A stretch of 64,000 nt of DNA, taken from the NCBI GenBank assembly GCA_020284085.1, contig JACEVL010000007.1, positions 137,501 to 201,500 of the forward strand, given 5' to 3'. Made by a program: the position numbers and the translations under genes. Positions 12,701 through 24,233 of the stretch are shown piece after piece. The DNA comes from Aporrectodea caliginosa. Its lineage: Eukaryota > Annelida > Clitellata > Crassiclitellata > Lumbricidae. Position 1 is the stretch's first letter; every line of letters starts with the position of its first letter. Below the pieces are notes generated by a model. That model saw only the letters and a program-made list of their open reading frames with translations. It had not been told where the DNA came from and ran no database searches.

Positions 12701-15700
12701 CAACATGAGCAATTGGGGTGGAATTAAGTGGAGAATGGCCTGTTCCACACAACAAAGCTGTAATCAGTCATTTTGAAGTGCTTTCTGTTGCAGGGCAATC
12801 GTCGAAACTATCTTTCCTCCAGCACTGCATTGAAAATTTCATTGCCATGGCAATACCGAAGCACCTACTGATCAGACGATCAATTCAACATGAGCAATTG
12901 GGGTGGAATTAAGTGGAGAATGGCCTGTTCCACACAACAAAGCTGTAATCAGTCATTTTGAAGTGCTTTCTGTTGCAGGGCAATCGTCGAAACTATCTTT
13001 CCTCCAGCACTGCATTGAAAATTTCATTGCCATGGCAATACCGAAGCACCTACTGATCAGACGATCAATTCAACATGAGCAATTGGGGTGGAATTAAGTG
13101 GAGAATGGCCTGTTCCACACAACAAAGCTGTAATCAGTCATTTTGAAGTGCTTTCTGTTGCAGGGCAATCGTCGAAACTATCTTTCCTCCAGCACTGCAT
13201 TGAAAATTTCATTGCCATGGCAATACCGAAGCACCTACTGATCAGACGATCAATTCAACATGAGCAATTGGGGTGGAATTAAGTGGAGAATGGCCTGTTC
13301 CACACAACAAAGCTGTAATCAGTCATTTTGAAATGCTTTCTGTTGCAGGGCAATCGTCGAAACTATCTTTCCTCCAGCACTGCATTGAAAATTTCATTGC
13401 CATGGCAATTCCGAAGCACCTACTGATCAGACGATCAATTCAACATGAGCAATTGGGGTGGAATTAAGTGGAGAATGGCCTGTTCCACACAACAAAGCTG
13501 TAATCAGTCATTTTGAAGTGCTTTCTGTTGCAGGGCAATCGTCGAAACTATCTTTCCTCCAGCACTGCATTGAAATTTCATTGCCATGGCAATACCGAAG
13601 CACCTACTGATCAGACGATCAATTCAACATGAGCAATTGGGGTGGAATTAAGTGGAGAATGGCCTGTTCCACACAGCAAAGCTGTAATCAGTCATTTTGA
13701 AATGCTTTCTGTTGCAGGGCAATCGTCGAAACTATCTTTCCTCCAGCACTGCATTGAAAATTTCATTGCCATGGCAATACCGAAGCACCTACTGATCAGA
13801 CGATCAATTCAACATGAGCAATTGGGGTGGAATTAAGTGGAGAATGGCCTGTTCCACACAGCAAAGCTGTAATCAGTCATTTTGAAGTGCTTTCTGTTGC
13901 AGGGCAATCGTCGAAACTATCTTTCCTCCAGCACTGCATTGAAAATTTCATTGCCATGGCAATACCGAAGCACCTACTGATCAGACGATCAATTCAACAT
14001 GAGCAATTGGGGTGGAATTAAGTGGAGAATGGCCTGTTCCACACAACAAAGCTGTAATCAGTCATTTTGAAGTGCTTTCTGTTGCAGGGCAATCGTCGAA
14101 ACTATCTTTCCTCCAGCACTGCATTGAAAATTTCATTGCCATGGCAATACCGAAGCACCTACTGATCAGACGATCAATTCAACATGAGCAATTGGGGTGG
14201 AATTAAGTGGAGAATGGCCTGTTCCACACAGCAAAGCTGTAATCAGTCATTTTGAAGTGCTTTCTGTTGCAGGGCAATCGTCGAAACTATCTTTCCTCCA
14301 GCACTGCATTGAAAATTTCATTGCCATGGCAATTCCGAAGCACCTACTGATCAGACGATCAATTCAACATGAGCAATTGGGGTGGAATTAAGTGGAGAAT
14401 GGCCTGTTCCACACAACAAAGCTGTAATCAGTCATTTTGAAGTGCTTTCTGTTGCAGGGCAATCGTCGAAACTATCTTTCCTCCAGCACTGCATTGAAAA
14501 TTTCATTGCCATGGCAATACCGAAGCACCTACTGATCAGACGATCAATTCAACATGAGCAATTGGGGTGGAATTAAGTGGAGAATGGCCTGTTCCACACA
14601 ACAAAGCTGTAATCAGTCATTTTGAAGTGCTTTCTGTTGCAGGGCAATCGTCGAAACTATCTTTCCTCCAGCACTGCATTGAAAATTTCATTGCCATGGC
14701 AATACCGAAGCAACTACTGATCAGACGATCAATTCAACATGAGCAATTGGGGTGGAATTAAGTGGAGAATGGCCTGTTCCACACAACAAAGCTGTAATCA
14801 GTCATTTTGAAGTGCTTTCTGTTGCAGGGCAATCGTCGAAACTATCTTTCCTCCAGCACTGCATTGAAAATTTCATTGCCATGGCAATACCGAAGCACCT
14901 ACTGATCAGACGATCAATTCAACATGAGCAATTGGGGTGGAATTAAGTGGAGAATGGCCTGTTCCACACAACAAAGCTGTAATCAGTCATTTTGAAGTGC
15001 TTTCTGTTGCAGGGCAATCGTCGAAACTATCTTTCCTCCAGCACTGCATTGAAAATTTCATTGCCATGGCAATACCGAAGCACCTACTGATCAGACGATC
15101 AATTCAACATGAGCAATTGGGGTGGAATTAAGTGGAGAATGGCCTGTTCCACACAACAAAGCTGTAATCAGTCATTTTGAAGTGCTTTCTGTTGCAGGGC
15201 AATCGTCGAAACTATCTTTCCTCCAGCACTGCATTGAAAATTTCATTGCCATGGCAATACCGAAGCACCTACTGATCAGACGATCAATTCAACATGAGCA
15301 ATTGGGGTGGAATTAAGTGGAGAATGGCCTGTTCCACACAACAAAGCTGTAATCAGTCATTTTGAAGTGCTTTCTGTTGCAGGGCAATCGTCGAAACTAT
15401 CTTTCCTCCAGCACTGCATTGAAAATTTCATTGCCATGGCAATACCGAAGCAACTACTGATCAGACGATCAATTCAACATGAGCAATTGGGGTGGAATTA
15501 AGTGGAGAATGGCCTGTTCCACACAACAAAGCTGTAATCAGTCATTTTGAAATGCTTTCTGTTGCAGGGCAATCGTCGAAACTATCTTTCCTCCAGCACT
15601 GCATTGAAAATTTCATTGCCATGGCAATTCCGAAGCACCTACTGATCAGACGATCAATTCAACATGAGCAATTGGGGTGGAATTAAGTGGAGAATGGCCT

Positions 15701-17250
15701 GTTCCACACAACAAAGCTGTAATCAGTCATTTTGAAGTGCTTTCTGTTGCAGGGCAATCGTCGAAACTATCTTTCCTCCAGCACTGCATTGAAAATTTCA
15801 TTGCCATGGCAATACCGAAGCAACTACTGATCAGACGATCAATTCAACATGAGCAATTGGGGTGGAATTAAGTGGAGAATGGCCTGTTCCACACAACAAA
15901 GCTGTAATCAGTCATTTTGAAATGCTTTCTGTTGCAGGGCAATCGTCGAAACTATCTTTCCTCCAGCAATGCATTGAAAATTTCATTGCCATGGCAATTC
16001 CGAAGCACCTACTGATCAGACGATCAATTCAACATGAGCAATTGGGGTGGAATTAAGTGGAGAATGGCCTGTTCCACACAACAAAGCTGTAATCAGTCAT
16101 CTTGAAGTGCTTTCTGTTGCAGGGCAATCGTCGAAACTATCTTTCCTCCAGCAATGCATTGAGAATTTCATTGCCATGGCAATTCCCGAAGCACCTACTG
16201 ATCAGACGATCAATTCAACATGAGCAATTGGGGTGGAATTAAGTGGAGAATGGCCTGTTCCACACAACAAAGCTGTAATCAGTCATCTTGAAGTGCTTTC
16301 TGTTGCAGGGCAATCGTCGAAACTATCTTTCCTCCAGCACTGCATTGAAAATTTCATTGCCATGGCAATTCCGAAGCACCTACTGATCAGACGATCAATT
16401 CAACATGAGCAATTGGGGTGGAATTAAGTGGAGAATGGCCTGTTCCACACAACAAAGCTGTAATCAGTCATCTTGAAGTGCTTTCTGTTGCAGGGCAATC
16501 GTCGAAACTATCTTTCCTCCAGCAATGCATTGAGAATTTCATTGCCATGGCAATTCCGAAGCACCTACTGATCAGACGATCAATTCAACATGAGCAATTG
16601 GGGTGGAATTAAGTGGAGAATGGCCTGTTCCACACAACAAAGCTGTAATCAGTCATCTTGAAGTGCTTTCTGTTGCAGGGCAATCGTCGAAACTATCTTT
16701 CCTCCAGCAATGCATTGAAAATTTCATTGCCATGGCAATTCCGAAGCACCTACTGATCAGACGATCAATTCAACATGAGCAATTGGGGTGGAATTAAGTG
16801 GAGAATGGCCTGTTCCACACAACAAAGCTGTAATCAGTCATCTTGAAGTGCTTTCTGTTGCAGGGCAATCGTCGAAACTATCTTTCCTCCAGCACTGCAT
16901 TGAAAATTTCATTGCCATGGCAATTCCGAAGCACCTACTGATCAGACGATCAATTCAACATGAGCAATTGGGGTGGAATTAAGTGGAGAATGGCCTGTTC
17001 CACACAACAAAGCTGTAATCAGTCATCTTGAAGTGCTTTCTGTTGCAGGGCAATCGTCGAAACTATCTTTCCTCCAGCAATGCATTGAGAATTTCATTGC
17101 CATGGCAATTCCGAAGCACCTACTGGTCAGACGATCAATTCAACATGAACAATTGGGGTGGAATTGAGTGGAGAATGGCCTGTTCGACACAACAAAGCTG
17201 TAACCAGTCATCTTGAAGTGCTTTCTGTTGCATGGCAATCGTTGAAACTA
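3706..17250 (+). repeat. 185-bp tandem satellite array, about 73 copies
   Basis: The word CTTTCTGTTGCAGGG recurs every 185 bases from 3716 to the last partial copy at 17221: 73 periods, with one 1-base deletion near 13575 and one 1-base insertion near 16184 that cancel. Copies differ at only a few positions (A/G before TGCTTTC, AACAAAG/AGCAAAG, ATACCG/ATTCCG, AGACGA/AGATGA, CATTTTG/CATCTTG). Each monomer holds the perfect palindrome ATTGCCATGGCAAT, a TGATCA palindrome, and a strong acceptor-like TGCTTTCTGTTGCAG. Since 185 is not a multiple of three and the 64-codon open frames begin at GTG, it is not protein-coding. Smaller blocks recur at 27.8-39.6 kb. Confidence 0.97.
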
Positions 17251-17345
17251 AAAGACTAATTAAGCTGCTGTGGGAATCGACTGCTGAACATCTTCAAGCA
17301 ATTGTCTAAGTCACTGCTAATGCCGAGTCCTCTTTCGAAGACTTC
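17251..17345 (-). pseudogene. C-terminal fragment of the coiled-coil paralog at 26.3 kb
   Basis: About 95 bases match 26311-26405 nearly base for base. They encode the last 30 or so codons of the 26.3-kb paralog, including LDNCLKMF and a QQLN stop. The match begins directly at the satellite edge and stops abruptly at 17345. It is therefore a truncated third copy of this C-terminal coding end lying at the satellite boundary, about 70 bp beyond the stop of the complete 17.4-kb gene. Confidence 0.8.
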
Positions 17346-17416
17346 TATTTTTCACATGACTATAATTAGTCTAAGCGTGTGTGCATGCTTGATGCTACAT
17401 CTGCCACGTTATTGAT

Positions 17417-18254
17417 CTATTCTAACTGATACGGAATTGGCTGATGGTATCGAGCCTCGTACATTATCAAGCAGTTATCGAGCCCGCTCTTGGTGGTGTA
17501 GCCCACTTGTACTGCTCCCCAGAATAGGTTGATTCCAGTGAATGTCTCCGATGCGCTGTCTTTATCTCGCAGACATCGAACCAAGTAATTCATACCTTCT
17601 TTGTGAAACTTGCTTTCCTGTAAGCGGACTGTCATGGCCTGCTCATCTTTCTGTTTAAACTCGTTATTCATCTGTCTTATCTGAGATTGCAGGAATCCAT
17701 TCTGTTCGTTTGCAAATGCAATCTGATCTCGAAGAAGAAGATTTTCGGAAGTCATGTCGTCCAACTTAATTTTGTACTCTCGCAATTGTACTTTAGAATC
17801 AGTTTCCAACTTATTGAAACGCTCAAGTTGTGCTTTAGAATCAGTTTCCAACATATCGAGTCGCGAAGCTTGATGGAGGTTTTGTCCAATCAAAGCTGCA
17901 TTCTGTTCTTGAAGTATATGAATTTCAGAAACCATCTTCCAATGCAGGTACACGCCAAAAAGAATTGCTAGAATGCAAAATTGGCTGGCTGGATGAGACA
18001 GAATATATGCGACTTGCCCTCGGAGTGTTGATTGGCGATTATTTTGTTCAGACAAAGCTGCAATCCGTTCCAGAAGTTTCTGCTTATCAGAATTCAAGGA
18101 GTCCATCTTACTCTTGTTTTCTCGCAACTGTGCTTTCAAATTCGCCTGATCTTCATTATGATCAGCTTTCAACTTCAGGATTTGAGAAACTTGGCGACGA
18201 TTTTGTTCAGTTACCTTTTTAATTTGTTCCGAATCAGTTTCTTTCAGGTACCTA
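17417..18254 (-). CDS. Membrane-anchored coiled-coil protein (unknown family)
   Basis: A minus-strand exon open for about 279 codons, ending at 17417. It begins with a coiled-coil stretch rich in Lys, Glu and Gln (about 80 residues), then a hydrophobic segment ASQFCILAILFGVYLHW that is a probable transmembrane helix. A second coiled coil of about 110 residues with LETDSK repeats follows, then a C-terminal domain with FTGINLFW and SGLDNCLIMY. No ATG lies before residue 40 or so and a stop sits just upstream, so an upstream exon must supply the start. A plausible acceptor is the AAG at about 18255. The C-terminal domain is shared with the protein at 26.3 kb (CLR, F-x-GI-x3-W, S-x-LDNCL-x-M). 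I do not recognise the family. Confidence 0.62.
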
Positions 18255-18394
18255 TTGTCTTAGATTTAAAAATACACAGAAACAGACAAAAGTAAATTTA
18301 CAGACAACCATAACAGTTCTTATCGATCAAAACATCATTTTGACCTATACGAAAATTTAAAATATTGCCTATCGTATGGCTAGCTGCCAAACTC

Positions 18395-18892
18395 GAATCT
18401 TTCTTCTTCTTTCTTCTTCTTCTTCTTCTTCTTCTTCTTCTTCTTCCTCTTCCTCTTCCTCTTCCTCTTCCTCTTCCTCTTCTTCCTCTTCCTCTTCCTC
18501 TTCCTCTTCCTCTTCCTCTTCCTCTTCCTCTTCCTCTTCCTCTTCCTCTTCCTCTTCCTCTTCCTCTTTCCTCTTCCTCTTCCTCTTTCCTCTTCCTCTT
18601 CCTCTTCCTCTTCCTCTTCCTTCCTCTTCCTCTTCCTCTTCCTCTTCCTCTTTCTCTTCCTCTTCCTCTTCCTCTTCCTCTTCCTCTTCCTCTTCCTCTT
18701 CCTCTTCCTCTTCCTCTTCCTCTTCCTCTTCCTCTTCCTCTTCCTCTTCCTCTTCCTCTTCCTCTTCCTCTTCCTCTTCCTTCTTCTTCTTCTTCTTCTT
18801 CTTCTTCTTCTTCTTCTTCTTCTTCTTCTTCTTCTTCTTCTTCTTCTTCTTCTTCTTCTTCTTCTTCTTCTTCTTCTTTCTTCTTCTCTATC
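18395..18892. repeat. Polypyrimidine (CTTCCT)n / (CTT)n tract
   Basis: About 500 bases without a purine interruption on the plus strand: TTC, then TTCCTC hexamers, then TTC again. Ser/Phe/Leu and Arg/Lys open frames are artefacts. It lies upstream of the coiled-coil gene, in its presumed first intron. Confidence 0.95.
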
Positions 18893-18942
18893 TTCTTGCT
18901 CTGAGCTGTAACCTAGAAGTATATACACACGTTACAGGTATA

Positions 18943-18944
<2 letters not shown>

Positions 18945-19010
<66 letters not shown>
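18945..19010. repeat. (TA)n dinucleotide tract
   Basis: An uninterrupted TA run of about 60 bases, followed to 19100 by degenerate CATA and TGCA words. No coding signal. Confidence 0.93.
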
Positions 19011-19013
<3 letters not shown>

Positions 19014-19424
19014 TAAGCATTTCATACCGTACATTTACGCATGCATACATGCATAGATATATACTTACATACTTACATGCATACATACAATTGTTTGTCT
19101 GTTTTTTTTCTTTTGTACTTGCTTTTCGTTGTTTTATACTTGGTTTCAATAAAATTTATGGTTATGGTTGGTTATGGTTATGGTAAATACATGCACGTTT
19201 GGCACTTTTGATGTTTCTTCGGCTTTTGACATGGTTGATCGTGCGATCCTCCTCCAGCGTCTTCAACGGTAATGTGGTTTTCTGGACTCACTCTCCTCTG
19301 GTTCAAATCTTATCTTTCAGATCGTTCCAAAAGGGTTGTACTTGGTGATTCCATGAAGACCTGGGCTAAGGTAGAGTTCGGTGTTCCGCAGGGTTCAGAC
19401 CTCGGCCCATCTTGTTCATAATCG

Positions 19425-19568
19425 TAGGGACCCTGGGCAAGTCCTTCACTCGCAATTGCTAATGCGCTTCGGCGTGAAACTCCGATTCAGCGTCCGCGCA
19501 GTAGTCGGGAGCGCCTCTGAATAGGCAATCTGGTAGGGGCGCTATAACAAGTGTTCAAATACAATACA
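19425..19568 (+). mobile_element. 5'-truncated SINE inserted in a LINE
   Basis: The body matches the 3' part of the SINE at 42.67-42.83 kb, from TAGGGACCCTGGGCAAGTCC to a GGGGCGCTATAACAAGTG tail with CAATA units. It is flanked by ATAATCG at 19418-19424 and 19569-19575, a 7-base target-site duplication that splits the LINE sequence. Removing the insert restores RT-like sequence across the site. Confidence 0.85.
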
Positions 19569-19798
19569 ATAATCGATACAACAGACATTCTTTCCTTATT
19601 TTGCTAAACACCTGGCCACTGGTTACCTCTACGCAGACGATGTCCAAATGTTTGGTCACTGCTCTCCCTCTTAGACGATCTCCCTTATTGGGTCCATCGA
19701 CTCACTGTCACATGATCTTCACTTATGGATGTCGGCCAACCGACTCAGCCTCAACTCCTCCAAGATTCGATTGATCTGGTTTAGAACGAAACAGCAGC

Positions 19799-19982
19799 AT
19801 TGGCGGTTTTAGGTATAGGCGATATAGGCGGCTGCCTAGAGCGGTACTTTTCAAGGGGCGGCAAATTCCGACAAAATACTTGCTGGACACCTCCGTCATG
19901 GAGATATCATTTATGATTGGGGCGGCATTTTGTTCCTCGCCTATAGCGCAAAATTGTCGAAGACTCTCAAAGGCAGACTCTG
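19799..19982. mobile_element. Small hAT-like non-autonomous element
   Basis: A 184-bp insert in the LINE is flanked by ACAGCAGC at 19791-19798 and 19983-19990, an 8-base duplication as made by hAT transposases. Its ends hold TTTTAGGTATAGGCGATATA and GCCTATAGCGCAAAATTG. A related copy in the opposite orientation lies at 48955-49125. Confidence 0.72.
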
Positions 19983-20142
19983 ACAGCAGCTCCTTAAGCT
20001 TGACCTACCACTTCTGAGGAAAAATAAACACAATTTCAAGAAAAAAATTGAACAAGAAATTAAACTTATATTAAAAAATGAAAGCTTAAGACCCGTGCAG
20101 GAATAGAGGGAATGCTTCTGCAGTGAATAGAAAGAGACTCAC

Positions 20143-20218
20143 TTGTTACGTCATTACTCTGCAGATCGTCTTCTCTTAGATACAAAACTTCTCCCATAGA
20201 TGTACCAGTACAGGTCTC
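20143..20218 (-). CDS. Candidate upstream exon of the coiled-coil gene
   Basis: A 76-bp minus-strand segment is bounded by a good acceptor (ATTGTACAG) and an excellent donor (ACAA|GTGAGT). In the frame containing ATGGGAGAAG it ends in phase 1. That fits an acceptor at about 18255 of the main exon and matches the phase-1 acceptor seen in the 26.3-kb paralog. Splice-site quality and phase are the only evidence, so the assignment is tentative. Confidence 0.3.
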
Positions 20219-20223
20219 CTGTA

Positions 20224-20535
<312 letters not shown>

Positions 20536-20635
20536 TAGGGAGATGTGACACTAACGGCACTTATGACGTTCATTTTAGACAGCTACTGCATCCTTGTCTA
20601 TTGTAGCTTTCAGTATTGATGTTGATTGATGGAGA

Positions 20636-21360
<725 letters not shown>

Positions 21361-22490
21361 TGAAAATTAGCCTTATCAGGTACTAATAGAGGTTCGTAAA
21401 TCAAGTTAAACCTACAAATTTAAAATAAACAATCTTTATTCATTATGTCTGAAATTCAACCACAATCCTCTTGTCTTCAATTGCTTAGAATCAGAATTAA
21501 ACGGTATGAGGATTCCGGATTGTAGGCCTGAAAAGTGCACAAGTGACCCGCCATAACAACTCCACTACCTTCTTCTCTCTCTGGTCTCTAAGACAACCGG
21601 GCTTGGATTTTCCTTTGGTATCCCTGGACAACTCCTGTTATTCGACGCAGCGCTCGTGAACGAACTGATGCCCAGCGCCTAGCTTTCAGGTAGCGTTTTA
21701 AATATCTGGAGATTATAATTACAGGATAATTATTTACAGCGGGCAGTCTTGGTAGCTAATTTAATCTACTAGTCTGTGTAGCGCCATCATTACAATGCAT
21801 TAGGTATCAATCGATGGCATTTCAAGCACAGAATCACAATCAATTTCTAGTGTCAATTCTATTGCCAATAAAGGCTAACTATTGCAGCATTATTACCTAT
21901 TCAAAACATTTTAAGTATGTCTTGCATTATGAGAAAAATTAGGCCTAACTCAACAAATCGTGATGATTGGCCTATAATATTATTAGCTTACCGTTCTGTC
22001 ATTGGTTTCGATTTTCACGAATTTAAAATTTGCGCTGCTCATTTTAAATGTTGATGAATGTCTAGAACAATAATTGTAAAACACGACTTGTGACCCTTTC
22101 AGAAGTCTAGTTGAAATAGCTGCAGATTCTGATCATCGAGGTCTCTCACTGACTTGTTTCTCGGAAACCATGGTGTCTCCGACAGTGGTTATTCGACAGC
22201 ACGCATAAGTGGACTTGCTACGGATCGGCATGCGCATGCGCGTGGCGACGTGGCAGCTTTCAATTCGTAGATGGATTTTCTGGCGTCATTGATTATGAAT
22301 GAGGTTATATCCTGACAGCATGTCCATGGGCCATAGATGGGACCCATATGGAATATATACGGGTCACTGTATGAGAACATGGGTTCTTCATGGGCTTCAT
22401 GTTTGCTTACTGGCAAGATTTAAAAAGCGATTTAGGTATACTATGAACGAGGCGAGAAACCCACATACACAATAAAAGACGCCTTTTCTT
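21361..22490. other. Non-coding stretch, nothing recognised
   Basis: About 1.1 kb of mixed composition. A 75-codon minus-strand frame at 22189-22416 has no recognisable domain or splice context. No repeat family seen elsewhere in the window was recognised here. Confidence 0.5.
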
Positions 22491-22494
22491 GGTC

Positions 22495-22720
22495 ACGAGG
22501 TATACGATAGTCTAGTGGTTAGACTGCTGGACCGTCGGTGGTTCAATTCCCCGCAAAGATAGAAATTTGCCCAGATTCCGGCTTCGATTGCGCCTCTAGC
22601 CAACTCGACTGTATGAGTACACTGCTCGTATACTCAGTGGGAAGGATTGACGGCGAGGGAGAGGGTTGGCCACCTTCCCTCATTTATATGGCGGGCTAAG
22701 AAAATGAATTCACTAACATT
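22495..22720 (+). mobile_element. tRNA-derived SINE (second family)
   Basis: The head carries a box A-like TAGTCTAGTGGTTAGACTG and a box B-like GGTTCAATTCC with tRNA-like spacing, but no foldable acceptor stem. The body includes GGCGAGGGAGAGGGTTGGCC. A diverged relative of the body lies inverted inside the nested elements at about 28.97-29.1 and 36.46-36.6 kb, so it is a repeat and not a tRNA gene. Confidence 0.62.
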
Positions 22721-22782
22721 TCATGCCAAGAGGTGTCCCAGGGCTGGCTTATGGGACTGTTCTTCTTTGTTATCTCGGTGGC

Positions 22783-22891
22783 TTGCTCTGGTTTTTCCAC
22801 AAGCATATCGAAAGTTACGGGAATTACGATTGCCTATATTAAGCCATCGTAATTCCCATCGCTTTCGACATGCCTGTGGTTAACCAGAGCA
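22783..22891. other. 109-nt near-perfect hairpin
   Basis: Bases 22783-22830 pair with 22845-22891 around a 14-base loop. The arms are 46-47 bases with about eight mismatches and one bulge, and the loop-proximal 12 bases (GGGAATTACGAT) match perfectly. Size and imperfect pairing fit a microRNA precursor. A small foldback transposon is the alternative. Confidence 0.7.
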
Positions 22892-23293
22892 GTAACTGTT
22901 GTTGGCTAATCTAGGGACCAGCATAAATCTATATATTATATAGATGAATGCCATATAACCGCTATTCACTGGCTGCACAATTGATGGCTCGGTCGCGGTA
23001 GAATGCGTTATTCAGGGCAATACTCGATGGCCAGAATCATATCCTGCGGCCAGGGGCGTCCATCCCCCTTTACGCCTATGAAGCGTTCCCCCTCGTGTCA
23101 TCAGATTGGCCCCCACGGCGACGGCCACAAACGATTTGTCGACTGTCGACACAAGAGAAAATTTTGATTATCGAAATTTGAAACACAATTTTACTGTTAG
23201 AGTCCTTAACTTTAGTTCACTGATCAAGCGACATTACGCATTATAAAATCTGAAGGCTTGTACACAGACAGAGAGGCGACAGGACAGTACTAA
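22892..23293. other. Non-coding stretch
   Basis: Nothing recognised between the hairpin and the MITE. Confidence 0.5.
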
Positions 23294-23752
23294 GGGGCCG
23301 TCCATAAATGACGTCACACAATTTTGGCCGATTTTGAACCCCCTCCCCCTCGTCACACTTCGTCACAAAAAGTAACACCCCTTGAAAAATGACGTCACAA
23401 AGCTCTGACCCCTCCCCTAAAACCAAATTTCCATGGTGAAGCAAAATGCTCTTTCGTGGAACAAATAGGGAGAGCACGCATATTTTAAATTCTAACGGTG
23501 ACCAAATGTTGAAATAATTAGAAAATTATTAATAATGGTGCCCGTATACATTAAAATAATAAAAAATAATTAAAATTTAATACCTACAGTTAGTGCTGTT
23601 ATTGTTAAAATTAAATTGTTGTTAATTGTTAAATTTAATTACACAGACCTGGTGTGACGTCACACCTCTCAGACCCCACCCCATGTCACACATCGTCACA
23701 AATTTCCGACCCCTCTCCTCCTAAGTGCGTGACGTCATTTATGGACGGCCCC
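23294..23752. mobile_element. MITE with TAA target duplication (PIF/Harbinger-like)
   Basis: The 459-bp element has perfect terminal inverted repeats GGGGCCGTCCATAAATGACG and its complement, with further GTCACA-rich subterminal repeats. It is flanked by TAA at 23291-23293 and 23753-23755. A 3-base TAA duplication is characteristic of PIF/Harbinger transposases. There is no coding capacity. Confidence 0.82.
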
Positions 23753-23820
23753 TAAGGTGCTTCTTCAGAGCAGCATGCAGAGTGCGTAGCCAAGGGAACA
23801 ATAATTTCGTCCAGGTATAG

Positions 23821-24233
23821 TTATAGAGTAGCGTCTCGTTCACAGGCTAATACTGTCAGAGGTGCAAACCAGTCATCAACCATGGTTGATCTCAGTCGAT
23901 TTTTCACAATGCGGATGCGACTCATTACTCGCTCAGCTGAGCAGCTGGTCACCGTAAGGAGACCAGGATTTTGTATAACCTGGCGAGCCTGAAAGTTGAC
24001 ATATCACACGTAATGGCTTAACATATCTGCTTTCAATCCACTGTCCAGTCGACAGATGTGTCTTTTGCTCGTCATCATCGTCACTGCCTGTGCCTCCATC
24101 ATCTAGTTGAATCAGTTCAAGTTAGGTCGCAGAAGTTACACAGGTTAGCTATACTGTCTGTCGGTACTTTATCCTCTGCTATCAACTTCCTTGGCGTAAA
24201 ATGATTAATTTCTTCAAAAATACATAATAGCAT
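23821..24233 (-). pseudogene. hAT transposase remnant, C-terminal part
   Basis: The minus-strand segment 23988-23821 reads through a typical hAT dimerisation motif (LLTVTSCSAERVMSRIRIVK, then NRLRSTM) and ends at a TAA. It begins at a credible acceptor, AACTTTCAG. Upstream, 24233-24120 continues in frame from the other transposase piece across the LINE insertion and then hits a TGA at 24117-24119, which could lie in an intron. hAT C-termini mediate dimerisation of the transposase. The N-terminal zinc finger and catalytic residues were not found, so it is a relic or a partially preserved domesticated gene. Confidence 0.68.

Larger units (their letters stand above)
19185..20030 (+). mobile_element. 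Decayed LINE reverse transcriptase fragment with two nested insertions
   Basis: The plus strand encodes broken pieces of the same RT as the copy at 24.2 kb, in order. First comes an SSAFDMVD-type motif near 19210, then a GVPQGS-like motif near 19380. After an insertion come YADDVQMF near 19635 and LSLNSSK near 19750. Stops and indels make it non-functional. It is interrupted by a SINE (19425-19568) and by a small hAT-like element (19799-19982), both with clear target-site duplications. Confidence 0.82.

Noticed and set aside
3838..17216. More than fifty 64-codon open frames in the satellite, as a peptide gene family
   Set aside because: They start at GTG, not ATG. The 185-base period shifts frame each copy, 20 copies have a TGA, and diverged copies show no codon-position bias by eye.
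3706..17250. CRISPR-like array
   Set aside because: The whole 185-bp unit is repeated with no unique spacers, in a eukaryotic context.
3706..17250. Claim that the array is the centromere
   Set aside because: Monomer length alone is not evidence; genes lie within a few kb on both sides and no CENP-B-like box was seen.
22189..22416. Minus-strand 75-codon frame as a gene
   Set aside because: No domain, no splice or promoter context, unremarkable length for chance.
22500..22570. tRNA gene
   Set aside because: Boxes A and B are present, but there is no acceptor stem and the sequence is attached to a repeat body; treated as a SINE head. The same applies near 47400 and 50400.
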